Positions 1 through 6,250 of a stretch of DNA of 11,650 bases are shown here, in pieces (positions within the stretch are counted from its first letter, which is position 1; every line of letters starts with the position of its first letter). Source of the stretch: Deltaproteobacteria bacterium RBG_16_54_18 (GTDB lineage Bacteria; Desulfobacterota; B13-G15; RBG-16-54-18); NCBI GenBank assembly GCA_001797935.1, contig MGQT01000007.1, positions 1-11,650 of the forward strand, given 5' to 3'. A program made the position numbers and the translations under genes. A model generated the notes under the pieces. It did no database searches. It saw only the letters and a program-made list of their open reading frames with translations, and was not told where the DNA came from.

Positions 1-345
1 ATGGCGGTAGTCTTGGCTTTCATTGTCGTTCAGCGCCCCTACTATCCCCGCAACCTGCAGGGAGAGGCAATTTTTGCTTCCTATGGCCCTCACGGTAAAT
101 TGCTTGGTATATACCACCCCGACCCCACGATCATCCCCTATAATAACCATCTCCGGCTCAATGGTGACAGACCTTTCTGCTTCGGGTCCAGTGGGGATAG
201 CAGCGAGCACGGCTCCTTGAGCAACAGCAGTCTGGGGGATAGCTTGGGGAAAGATGGATATGACATAATTACATATCCGGGGCGTAATGGGGAAGAGAAA
301 AGATACAGACAGAAAGATTATACAATAGCTATAGACCCTTTTCAC
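1..345 (-). CDS. Probable exported protein, 5' part (function unknown)
   Basis: The minus strand is open from a GTG at 345 down to base 1 (115 codons, no stop), so the gene is cut by the left edge. A GGAGG sits 4 nt before the GTG, and a strong sigma70-like promoter lies upstream (405-377). The first residues (MKRVYSY) are basic and polar and lead into a hydrophobic run, about residues 8-20. An AVA-Q site at about residues 40-43 could be a signal peptidase I cleavage point, which would make a long signal peptide; a membrane anchor is also possible. The visible mature part (residues 50-115) is rich in V, I, G, D and E, as in beta-rich secreted proteins. I do not recognise the family. There is no in-frame ATG before residue 66, so GTG is the best start. 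It is divergent from the LPS operon, which fits an envelope role only weakly. Confidence 0.6.
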   Translation of the reverse strand, partial: MKRVYSYCIIFLSVSFLFPITPRICNYVISIFPQAIPQTAVAQGAVLAAIPTGPEAERSVTIEPEMVIIGDDRGVGVVYTKQFTVRAIGSKNCLSLQVAGIVGALNDNESQDYRH

Positions 346-376
346 CTTCCCTCCCTTCTGGGCAACCGAAACAATA

Positions 377-405
377 AATATAAAATATCATGATAGAAAT
401 GTCAA
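377..405 (-). promoter_or_regulatory. Sigma70-type promoter for the leftward exported-protein gene
   Basis: On the minus strand there is TTGACA at 405-400, a 17-nt spacer, and TATATT at 382-377. That is a consensus -35 and a 5/6 -10 at ideal spacing. Transcription would start near 370, about 25 nt before the GTG at 345. Its -35 box is one arm of the palindrome at 400-430. Confidence 0.65.
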
Positions 406-430
406 GCTTTTTATAAAGAAAAAGTTGACA
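400..430. repeat. Imperfect palindrome holding both divergent -35 boxes
   Basis: The left arm reads TGTCAA-g-CTTTTT and the right arm AAAAAG-TTGACA, with a 6-nt centre (ATAAAG). The arms match over 12 positions apart from one extra G. Each outer hexamer is the -35 box of an outward promoter. It could be a shared operator, or simply back-to-back promoters that look palindromic because both use TTGACA; the inner CTTTTT/AAAAAG match goes beyond that. Confidence 0.5.
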
Positions 431-453
431 GGCTATCCTCCCTATGATTAACT
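425..453 (+). promoter_or_regulatory. Candidate promoter for the LPS operon
   Basis: A consensus TTGACA lies at 425-430. With a 17-nt spacer the -10 position (448-453) reads TTAACT, only 3/6. A better-looking TATGAT at 443-448 is only 12 nt away, too close to pair with this -35. The -35 is convincing, the -10 is not. The site lies about 35-60 nt upstream of the first gene's start. Confidence 0.4.
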
Positions 454-489
454 AATAAACTACGTTTGGTTAAGGATTTTTTGCCGGTC

Positions 490-1563
490 ATGACACGTGA
501 GAGGGGTAAGTATAAGGATATTCGACGGATTTTGGTGAAGGGGACAAATTGGGTGGGGGACACCATTATGTCGTTCCCTGCCGTCTACTCGTTACGCCAG
601 CTTTTCCCGGAAGCACGCATATCGGTCTTGGTCAGATCGCCCCTCGACGAGCTTTGGAAGGCCAATCCAGCGATTGATGAGGTAATACCCTATACCATGC
701 CCGCGGGCGTGCGAAGGCTCGGTGGTGAGTTCAGCATAGCCCGTCTTATTAAGCAACGAGAGATAGAGCTCGCGATCATCTTCCCCCGCTCCTTGAGCGC
801 TGCCTTGATGGTCTTTTTAGGGGGGATTCCCCACCGTATCGGATATAAAAGTGAGGGCAGAGATTGGTTGCTTACCGAGCGGGTCGCACGAACCGACGAA
901 GTTTTACAGGGGCACCGTATGCGCTATTATCTCAGGCTTATTGAAGCCCTGGGCTCTGTTTCTCTTCCCCCTCTCCCTTCCTTGACGCTCAACGGCACCA
1001 TGGGAACATGGGCGTCCGGATTCCTCTCACGGCATGGCATGACGAGTAGACAGCTGATTGGTTTTAATCCCGGTGCTACCTACGGTGAGGCCAAGAGCTG
1101 GCCGACGGAGCGCTTTGCGGAGTTGGGACGGAGATTGATCAAAGATCATGGGGCTTCCATTTTGATTTTTGGCGCGGCACGTCCTCAAGAAAAAGCATTG
1201 AATGATTCCATCGCGAAGATGATAGGCAAGGGATGCCTCAATCTCTCCGGCCAGACCTCCCTTGTAGAGCTGGCGGCTCTGTTGCGGCACTGCCGGCTGT
1301 TGGTCACCAATGACACGGGGACCATGCACATAGCGGCGGCGGTCGGTACGCGGACGGTGGCCATATTCGGTCCCACCGATCCCCGGGCAACCGCTCCGTT
1401 AGGAGAAGGACACGTGCTTATTCGTGAAGATGTCTCCTGTAGCCCCTGTCTTAAACGGGTGTGCCCTGAGGATCATCGGTGCATGAATCTCATAGGAGTA
1501 GAGGAAGTCCATAAGAAGGTAAGCGTGCTGCTTGCCGAGAAGACTTCCGTCGTACAAAAATAA
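490..1563 (+). CDS. waaF: ADP-heptose--LPS heptosyltransferase II
   Basis: Transfers L-glycero-D-manno-heptose from ADP-heptose to heptose I of the LPS inner core, at the cytoplasmic face of the inner membrane. It is a GT9-family protein of about 357 residues, the usual length. The N-terminal KGTNWVGD motif is at residues 17-24. NPGATYGEAKSWP (193-205) is the hallmark segment before the donor-binding domain. NDTGTMHIA and FGPTDP (about 274-298) form the ADP-heptose site. Four cysteines near the C-terminus (C317, C320, C325, C331) match the Cys-rich stretch common in heptosyltransferase II. Start: ATG 490 is preferred because family members begin a few residues before the ILVxG strand. In-frame TTG codons at 466 and 481 are alternatives, and TTG 481 lies 4 nt after AAGGA. 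It is the first gene of the operon and its stop overlaps the next start by 1 nt (TAATG). Confidence 0.9.
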   Translation: MTRERGKYKDIRRILVKGTNWVGDTIMSFPAVYSLRQLFPEARISVLVRSPLDELWKANPAIDEVIPYTMPAGVRRLGGEFSIARLIKQREIELAIIFPRSLSAALMVFLGGIPHRIGYKSEGRDWLLTERVARTDEVLQGHRMRYYLRLIEALGSVSLPPLPSLTLNGTMGTWASGFLSRHGMTSRQLIGFNPGATYGEAKSWPTERFAELGRRLIKDHGASILIFGAARPQEKALNDSIAKMIGKGCLNLSGQTSLVELAALLRHCRLLVTNDTGTMHIAAAVGTRTVAIFGPTDPRATAPLGEGHVLIREDVSCSPCLKRVCPEDHRCMNLIGVEEVHKKVSVLLAEKTSVVQK

Positions 1564-2324
1564 TGCATAAGATTTCCGTTTATGTCCTTACATTTAATAA
1601 TGAGCGTACGATCGAGCGTTGTCTCAAAAGCGTTCGCTGGGCCGATGAAATCGTGGTCGTGGATCACTACAGTAGTGATCGCACGCCCGAGACATGTCGC
1701 CGGTACACGAAGCATTTCTATCAGAAGGAATGGACCAATTATCGTGATGAGTATAACTACGCGGTAACCCTCGCCAGTCATGATTGGGTGATGTTTCTCG
1801 ATTCGGACGAAGAGATTTCAGAAGAACTGGCAGAAGAGATCCAAGGAGAGCTTGCGCATAACGACGGCCGGTGGGCCGGCTATGGTGCCCCCCGTGTGAC
1901 GTATTACCTGGGGCGATGGATTCGACACGGCGAATGGTACCCGGATTATAAGATTCGTTTCTATGATCGTACCAAGGGGAAGTGGGGAGGCAGGGCCTTG
2001 CACCCGAGGATAGAGGTTGCCGGCGCCGTAAAAAGGCTCACGCATGCATGCCTCCATTACAATTATAAAGACATCTCCGACCAGATTCAGACGATAGATC
2101 GCTATTCAGAGATGGCCGCGCAAGTGCTTGATGAAGAACATGAGAGATCCGGTTTCCTAAAAATGCTTTTGCACCCTCCCTTCCGTTTCCTCAGAGATTA
2201 CTTTCTCAGGAGAGGATTTCTTGACGGCCTTCCCGGATTTATCATAGCCGTTTCTACGATGTACTATGTCTTTATCAAGTACGCTAAATTGTGGGAGCGG
2301 CAAAGGGGGTTGAAGAAAGGTTGA
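1563..2324 (+). CDS. GT2 family glycosyltransferase, WaaE/KdtX-like
   Basis: A 253-residue GT-A fold enzyme, probably adding a hexose to an inner-core heptose. It starts with the GT2 pattern ISVYVLTFNNERTIERCL (residues 4-21). It continues with VVVDHYSSDRT (31-41), and has the metal and nucleotide-sugar DSD motif at residues 80-82 in FLDSDEE. The WYPDYKIRFYDR segment (125-136) and the basic, hydrophobic C-terminal tail (about 200-245) are typical of WaaE-like LPS core enzymes; the tail likely binds the inner membrane. The ATG at 1563 overlaps the waaF stop by 1 nt. The family is secure. The acceptor sugar is inferred from context and could differ, for example a lipid-linked saccharide. Confidence 0.83.
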   Translation: MHKISVYVLTFNNERTIERCLKSVRWADEIVVVDHYSSDRTPETCRRYTKHFYQKEWTNYRDEYNYAVTLASHDWVMFLDSDEEISEELAEEIQGELAHNDGRWAGYGAPRVTYYLGRWIRHGEWYPDYKIRFYDRTKGKWGGRALHPRIEVAGAVKRLTHACLHYNYKDISDQIQTIDRYSEMAAQVLDEEHERSGFLKMLLHPPFRFLRDYFLRRGFLDGLPGFIIAVSTMYYVFIKYAKLWERQRGLKKG

Positions 2325-3484
2325 AGATCCTCCACCTCTTTTCCGATTGGAAATGGACGGGACCTGCTGAGCCGGTGGTAAACCTCTGCCAGGCGCTGCA
2401 AGAGCGAGGTCATGAGGTAGTACTGGCCTATAGACGCCCGCCGATAGAGACCAAAGAGAGTATACAGAAGGGGATACAGTCAAAACTATTCAAGGGAATT
2501 GACAGGTTCCATTTTGCACCGCTTGCCAAACTGTATCATGTATATCGCCTGAAAGACATCATCGCCGACATCAGAGGGATAGCGCGCTATATTGATCAGG
2601 AACGGTTCGATATTGTTAATTTCCACAATTCCCATGACCATATTGTGGGAGGGCTTGCGGTAAGGGCTTCCAGGAGACACCCCCCGGCAATAAGGATGGA
2701 CCACAAAAGGGATTCCCTGAAGACAGACCCCATCAGCAAATGTTTTTTCAGGAGCTGTACTGATGCTGTGATGACCTTTTCTGAGGAGAGCAAAAAGAGG
2801 TTGGTGAACGGTTTGGGGTTTCCTCGCTCTCGCGTGGCTAAAGTGCCGACGGCTGTTGATCTAGAGAGATTTGATGCCCGGAGAGTCTACAAAGACATGC
2901 GGTCTGCATTCAGGATACCCCCAAGGTCACCTGTTGTGGGAATCGTTGCCAGGTTTCAGAGGTACAGAAGGACCGATATCCTCTTAGAAGCCATATCACT
3001 TTTGCTTAAGGACGTTCCCGAGGTGAGGCTCTTATTAGTGGGGCATAGCAGCCAGATGCAGAGGAGCGTTATCGAGCCCATAGAACGTCTTGGTATCGCC
3101 TCGCATGTCATACTGGCAGGATATCGCCAGGATGACTATGCAGACGTCCTCGCCTGTATGGATGTCTTTTGTCTGCTTACCCCCGGCTCTGATGGGACCG
3201 CCCGGGCCTTACGAGACGCCATGGCCATGGGGAAACCGGTCGTGGTGACCCAAAAAGGGATGCTTCCCGAGCTTGTAGAGGATGGGCTTACCGGTTTCGT
3301 CGTACCAGAAACACCCGAGGCCATCTACCGGTCCCTTCTATCGCTGGTGAGAGATGAAAACTTGCGCCATGCAATGGGTAAGGCCGCTCAAGAGAAGGCC
3401 CGCAGGGAGTTCCGTCTGGATCGTCAGGCCGAGGAGGTGGAGAACTTTTACCAGAAGATCCTCAAGGAAGCTCGTCCCGCATGA
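2321..3484 (+). CDS. GT4 family glycosyltransferase, variant DX7D motif
   Basis: About 387 residues with two Rossmann-like halves (GT-B fold). The N-terminal strand MKILHLFSDWKWTGPAEP resembles other GT4 starts. The donor domain begins near residue 205 (VVGIVARFQRYRRTDILLEA) and includes LLLVGHSS (237-244) and a helix-strand pair ending MGKPVVVTQKGMLPELVEDGLTGFVVP. Where GT4 enzymes usually have E-x7-E, this one has D291-x7-D299 (GSDGTARALRDAMA), a conservative change that probably keeps activity. I chose TTG 2321, which overlaps the previous stop (TTGA) and gives the usual N-terminus. A GTG at 2291 would add 10 residues and overlap more, with no clear ribosome site. The 3' end overlaps the next gene by 4 nt (ATGA). 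The sugar transferred is unknown; an LPS core hexose is likely. Confidence 0.82.
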   Translation: MKILHLFSDWKWTGPAEPVVNLCQALQERGHEVVLAYRRPPIETKESIQKGIQSKLFKGIDRFHFAPLAKLYHVYRLKDIIADIRGIARYIDQERFDIVNFHNSHDHIVGGLAVRASRRHPPAIRMDHKRDSLKTDPISKCFFRSCTDAVMTFSEESKKRLVNGLGFPRSRVAKVPTAVDLERFDARRVYKDMRSAFRIPPRSPVVGIVARFQRYRRTDILLEAISLLLKDVPEVRLLLVGHSSQMQRSVIEPIERLGIASHVILAGYRQDDYADVLACMDVFCLLTPGSDGTARALRDAMAMGKPVVVTQKGMLPELVEDGLTGFVVPETPEAIYRSLLSLVRDENLRHAMGKAAQEKARREFRLDRQAEEVENFYQKILKEARPA

Positions 3485-4632
3485 AGATCGCCCTCGGCAT
3501 ACGGGAATTTTTACCTGAAAAAGGTGGCGCAGAGAGGTATTGCTATGACCTCATGCATTTCCTCGCCGGCAAAGGCATCGAGGTGCACATTTACTCTTCG
3601 GCCTTTCCTCAGAAGGATAGCGGGCTTTTTTTTCACCAGGTACCTGTTATTCCCCGTCCGAAGAGCCTGCATGTTCTTTCCTTTGCCATAAACTGCCGGC
3701 GGATGATGCGGGAGGAACGGTTCGACGTTATCATGGGAATAGGCGACACCGTCCATGCCGATCTCCTTCAGCCCCATGGGGGGGTCCATTGGAAGTGGTT
3801 CTGGAGGGGACTGGAGGGTTACCGGAAGCCCTTTCCGTGGATCTTTAAATTCATGGGGAGGGCCTTGAGTCCTAAGCAATGGGCCAAGGGTTTCATCGAG
3901 GATGCGCCGTATGCAAAGGCCAAAAAGGTCATAGCGATCTCCGAGATGGTGCACAGAGATATTAGCGATTACTATGGTATACCCGAAGACCGCATGGTTA
4001 CGATTTATAATGGGGTGGATATAGAACGCTTTCACCCGCGCAACAGGAAATATAGGGAAGAAACCAGAGGGCGTTATGGCCTCACCCCTCATGATTTCGT
4101 GCTCCTCTTTGTCTCCCATAATTTCAGGTTGAAAGGATTACGATATCTTATTCAGGCTTTCAGTTTAGTAAGGGCGAAGAAGAATAATGTAAAACTTTTG
4201 ATAGTAGGGAGGGATAGGAAAGCGCCATATCATCGCCTGGCCACGAGGCTTGATTGTGCGGATGATGTATTTTTTGCCGGTGGTGTGCGGGATCTGGAGC
4301 GATATTATGCCAGCGCGGATATCTTGGTTCATCCTACCTTTTACGACCCCTGCTCCCTGGTGGTCTTGGAGGCCTTGGCCAGCGGGCTGCCGGTTATCAC
4401 GACGCGGCGTAATGGGGCGGGATGGATCATCCACGAAGGCAAAGAGGGTTTTGCCCTCGATGATCCCAGGGATGTAAAAACAATGACTGAGAAGATCATA
4501 TACTTTTCCCAGGCCGACATATTGAAGCAGGCTTCCGTCGCCGCTCGCAGATTGGCAGAACAGTATTCGCATGAGCGCTGCTACCAGGAGATGTTGAAAT
4601 TTTTTTCAAACATTAGGAGGCTAAGTTGTTAG
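3481..4632 (+). CDS. GT4 family glycosyltransferase, WaaG-like
   Basis: A 383-residue GT-B enzyme that resembles LPS core glucosyltransferase I (WaaG). It has a GGAERY donor-side loop at 15-20, as in WaaG. QPHGGVHWKW (97-106) falls in the acceptor region. VTIYNGVDIERFHP (173-186) is the inter-domain linker, followed by LLFVSHNFRLKGL (208-220). The signature HPTFYDPCSLVVLEALASGLPVI (284-306) has D289 and E297 in the E-x7-E positions. WaaG adds the first glucose of the outer core to heptose II, which suits a place two genes downstream of waaF, but similar enzymes use other sugars, so no symbol is given. ATG 3481 overlaps the previous stop by 4 nt. The 3' end overlaps the methyltransferase by 7 nt and contains that gene's AGGAGG ribosome site. 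Confidence 0.85.
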   Translation: MKIALGIREFLPEKGGAERYCYDLMHFLAGKGIEVHIYSSAFPQKDSGLFFHQVPVIPRPKSLHVLSFAINCRRMMREERFDVIMGIGDTVHADLLQPHGGVHWKWFWRGLEGYRKPFPWIFKFMGRALSPKQWAKGFIEDAPYAKAKKVIAISEMVHRDISDYYGIPEDRMVTIYNGVDIERFHPRNRKYREETRGRYGLTPHDFVLLFVSHNFRLKGLRYLIQAFSLVRAKKNNVKLLIVGRDRKAPYHRLATRLDCADDVFFAGGVRDLERYYASADILVHPTFYDPCSLVVLEALASGLPVITTRRNGAGWIIHEGKEGFALDDPRDVKTMTEKIIYFSQADILKQASVAARRLAEQYSHERCYQEMLKFFSNIRRLSC

Positions 4633-5249
4633 ATTGGACTAAACTTATTAGGTGCAGAGAGCAGATCCACAAACATTATCCTACGATATGGAAGCTGAAG
4701 CTGATCAAGAGGCCCTCGCGGCTATTAAAGAAGCTCGTTCGACCAGGCATGCGTATCCTTGATGTGGGAGCGAGCGATAGGAGAATGCTAAAAAGAGTTA
4801 CGAATGTTTACCCTGATATCCTTTACAAGAGCATGGATATAGATCGTAACGTTCCCCACGATTACCATTCATTGGATGCAATAGACGAGCAATTTGATCT
4901 CATCATACTGTTTGAAGTCATAGAGCATTTGGGGCTGGAACAAGGGATGGAAATGTTGGCTAAGCTAAGGGAATTGCTTGTTGATGGAGGCACGCTGATT
5001 ATCAGTACACCCAATATCTATCATCCCCATGAATTTATGCAAACGGTTACTCACAAGACGGCATATAGCTATGAAGAGTTGGGCGGTATTATACTCAGCA
5101 AGGGGTTTGAGGTGCTGGCGATCTACCGCACCTTCCATGCCTCAGCACTTAAATATCTTCTCCGTCGTACCCTCTTTTATCCCTTACATCGGATATTAAA
5201 TGTTGATTTTGCTAAGTCCATTCTGGTCGTGGCGCAAAGAAAGAGCTGA
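4626..5249 (+). CDS. Class I SAM-dependent methyltransferase
   Basis: A 207-residue Rossmann-fold methyltransferase. Motif I is ILDVGASD (44-51), less glycine-rich than the usual GxGxG. An acidic SAM-ribose contact lies in KSMDID (68-73), FEVIEHL is at 96-102 and LIISTPN at 124-130. These match the Methyltransf_11/23 type common in polysaccharide clusters. After this comes a short basic C-terminal part with no clear transmembrane segment. The TTG start at 4626 is well supported by AGGAGG at 4615-4620, 5 nt upstream. It overlaps the preceding gene by 7 nt and ends 2 nt before the next, so it is firmly part of the operon. A role in methylating a core sugar or sugar phosphate is inferred from context only. 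Confidence 0.8.
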   Translation: MLDWTKLIRCREQIHKHYPTIWKLKLIKRPSRLLKKLVRPGMRILDVGASDRRMLKRVTNVYPDILYKSMDIDRNVPHDYHSLDAIDEQFDLIILFEVIEHLGLEQGMEMLAKLRELLVDGGTLIISTPNIYHPHEFMQTVTHKTAYSYEELGGIILSKGFEVLAIYRTFHASALKYLLRRTLFYPLHRILNVDFAKSILVVAQRKS

Positions 5250-5251
5250 AT

Positions 5252-6250
5252 ATGAATGTTCTCTTTCTTATCCAGGGTCATGACCGGCCTTCGAGCCGTT
5301 ACCGCGTCCTTCAATACCTTCCTTATTTGAAGCAGAAAGGGGTTAAGACGACTGTCGTCGTTTATCCACGTGACATAGGAGGCTCCAGAAAAATATATCG
5401 AGAGATCGGTGACTATGATGTTGTCTTCATCCAGAGAAAGAGGCCTCATCCGCTTTTTTTGTATCTTTTGCAACAGCGTGCCAAGAGATTAATCTATGAC
5501 TTTGATGATGCCGTGATGTATCGTAGTGCGAACGCAGCTCTCCCTTACTCGAAAACGCGTGAGAGGCAATTTGGCCGCATGGTAAAGGCCGCAGATCACG
5601 TCATCGCCGGTAATACCTTCCTTAAGGATCAAACCCGCAGATATACGAATCAGGTGACCGTTATTCCTACAGCCATCGATATAAAAAAATATGCTCCTAA
5701 AAATTATAAAATGAAGCATACGAAAGTAACGATAGGCTGGATCGGCAGCAGCTCAACCCTGCCATATCTAGACGACATGAAGGGAGTCTTTGAAGAATTA
5801 GGAGAGAGATATAAACACGTCGAATTAAAGGTTATCTGCGACACCTTCATTAATTGCGAGAAAATTTCCGTTATCAAGAAGATTTGGAGCGAAAAAGAAG
5901 AGATAGCGGATCTAAAGAGCCTGGACATCGGCGTTATGCCCCTGTCGGATGATCCGTGGTCACGGGGTAAGTGTGGCTTAAAGATCATGCAATATTTCGG
6001 TGTAGGAATACCAGTAGTGTGCACGCCCGTGGGGATCAATCGGGATGTGGTACAGGATGAAATAAACGGTTTTTGGGCCGTGACTAAGGAGGAATGGATA
6101 GAAAAGCTTTCTATTTTAATTGAAGACTCTTCATTGCGACAAGAGATGGGTCTGCGCGGCAGAGAGATTGTGAGGGAGTCGTATTCCATCCAAGCCTGTG
6201 CGCCGAGATTTTATAGGGTGCTGAATGAGGTGGCTCAAAAGGATGCCTGA
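5252..6250 (+). CDS. GT4-like glycosyltransferase, atypical donor motif
   Basis: A 332-residue GT-B protein. The N-terminal domain (1-145) has YDFDDAVM at 82-89, seen in one GT4 subgroup, and ends with VTVIPTAIDIKKY (135-147). The C-terminal domain starts at about 158 (TIGWIGSSSTLPYL). In place of the classical E-x7-E, the loop reads SRGKCGLKIMQYFGVGIPVV (237-256), with K and Q where acidic residues are expected. As far as I recall, a KCG-LK-x2-Q-Y loop recurs in other GT4 proteins of surface-glycan clusters, so it is probably a working variant. ATG 5252 lies 2 nt after the methyltransferase stop. The 3' end overlaps the kinase start by 26 nt, or 8 nt if the kinase starts at 6243. Donor and acceptor are unknown. 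Confidence 0.8.
   Translation: MNVLFLIQGHDRPSSRYRVLQYLPYLKQKGVKTTVVVYPRDIGGSRKIYREIGDYDVVFIQRKRPHPLFLYLLQQRAKRLIYDFDDAVMYRSANAALPYSKTRERQFGRMVKAADHVIAGNTFLKDQTRRYTNQVTVIPTAIDIKKYAPKNYKMKHTKVTIGWIGSSSTLPYLDDMKGVFEELGERYKHVELKVICDTFINCEKISVIKKIWSEKEEIADLKSLDIGVMPLSDDPWSRGKCGLKIMQYFGVGIPVVCTPVGINRDVVQDEINGFWAVTKEEWIEKLSILIEDSSLRQEMGLRGREIVRESYSIQACAPRFYRVLNEVAQKDA

Noticed and set aside
1..393. 130-codon ORF on the plus strand
   Set aside because: It begins only because the window starts there, its composition is unlike a protein, and it lies opposite a better ORF with promoter, ribosome site and signal peptide.
448..473. Weak inverted repeat (TTAAC/GTTAA with inner AAAC/GTTT) near the waaF start
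   Set aside because: The arms are AT-rich and out of register by three bases, so chance is a sufficient explanation.
3511..4119. 202-codon antisense ORF inside the WaaG-like gene
   Set aside because: It is the mirror of a well-conserved GT4 gene, with no ribosome site and no recognisable domain.
5704..6189. 161-codon antisense ORF inside the third GT4 gene
   Set aside because: It is serine- and proline-rich, as expected for a shadow frame, and no family or ribosome site is visible.
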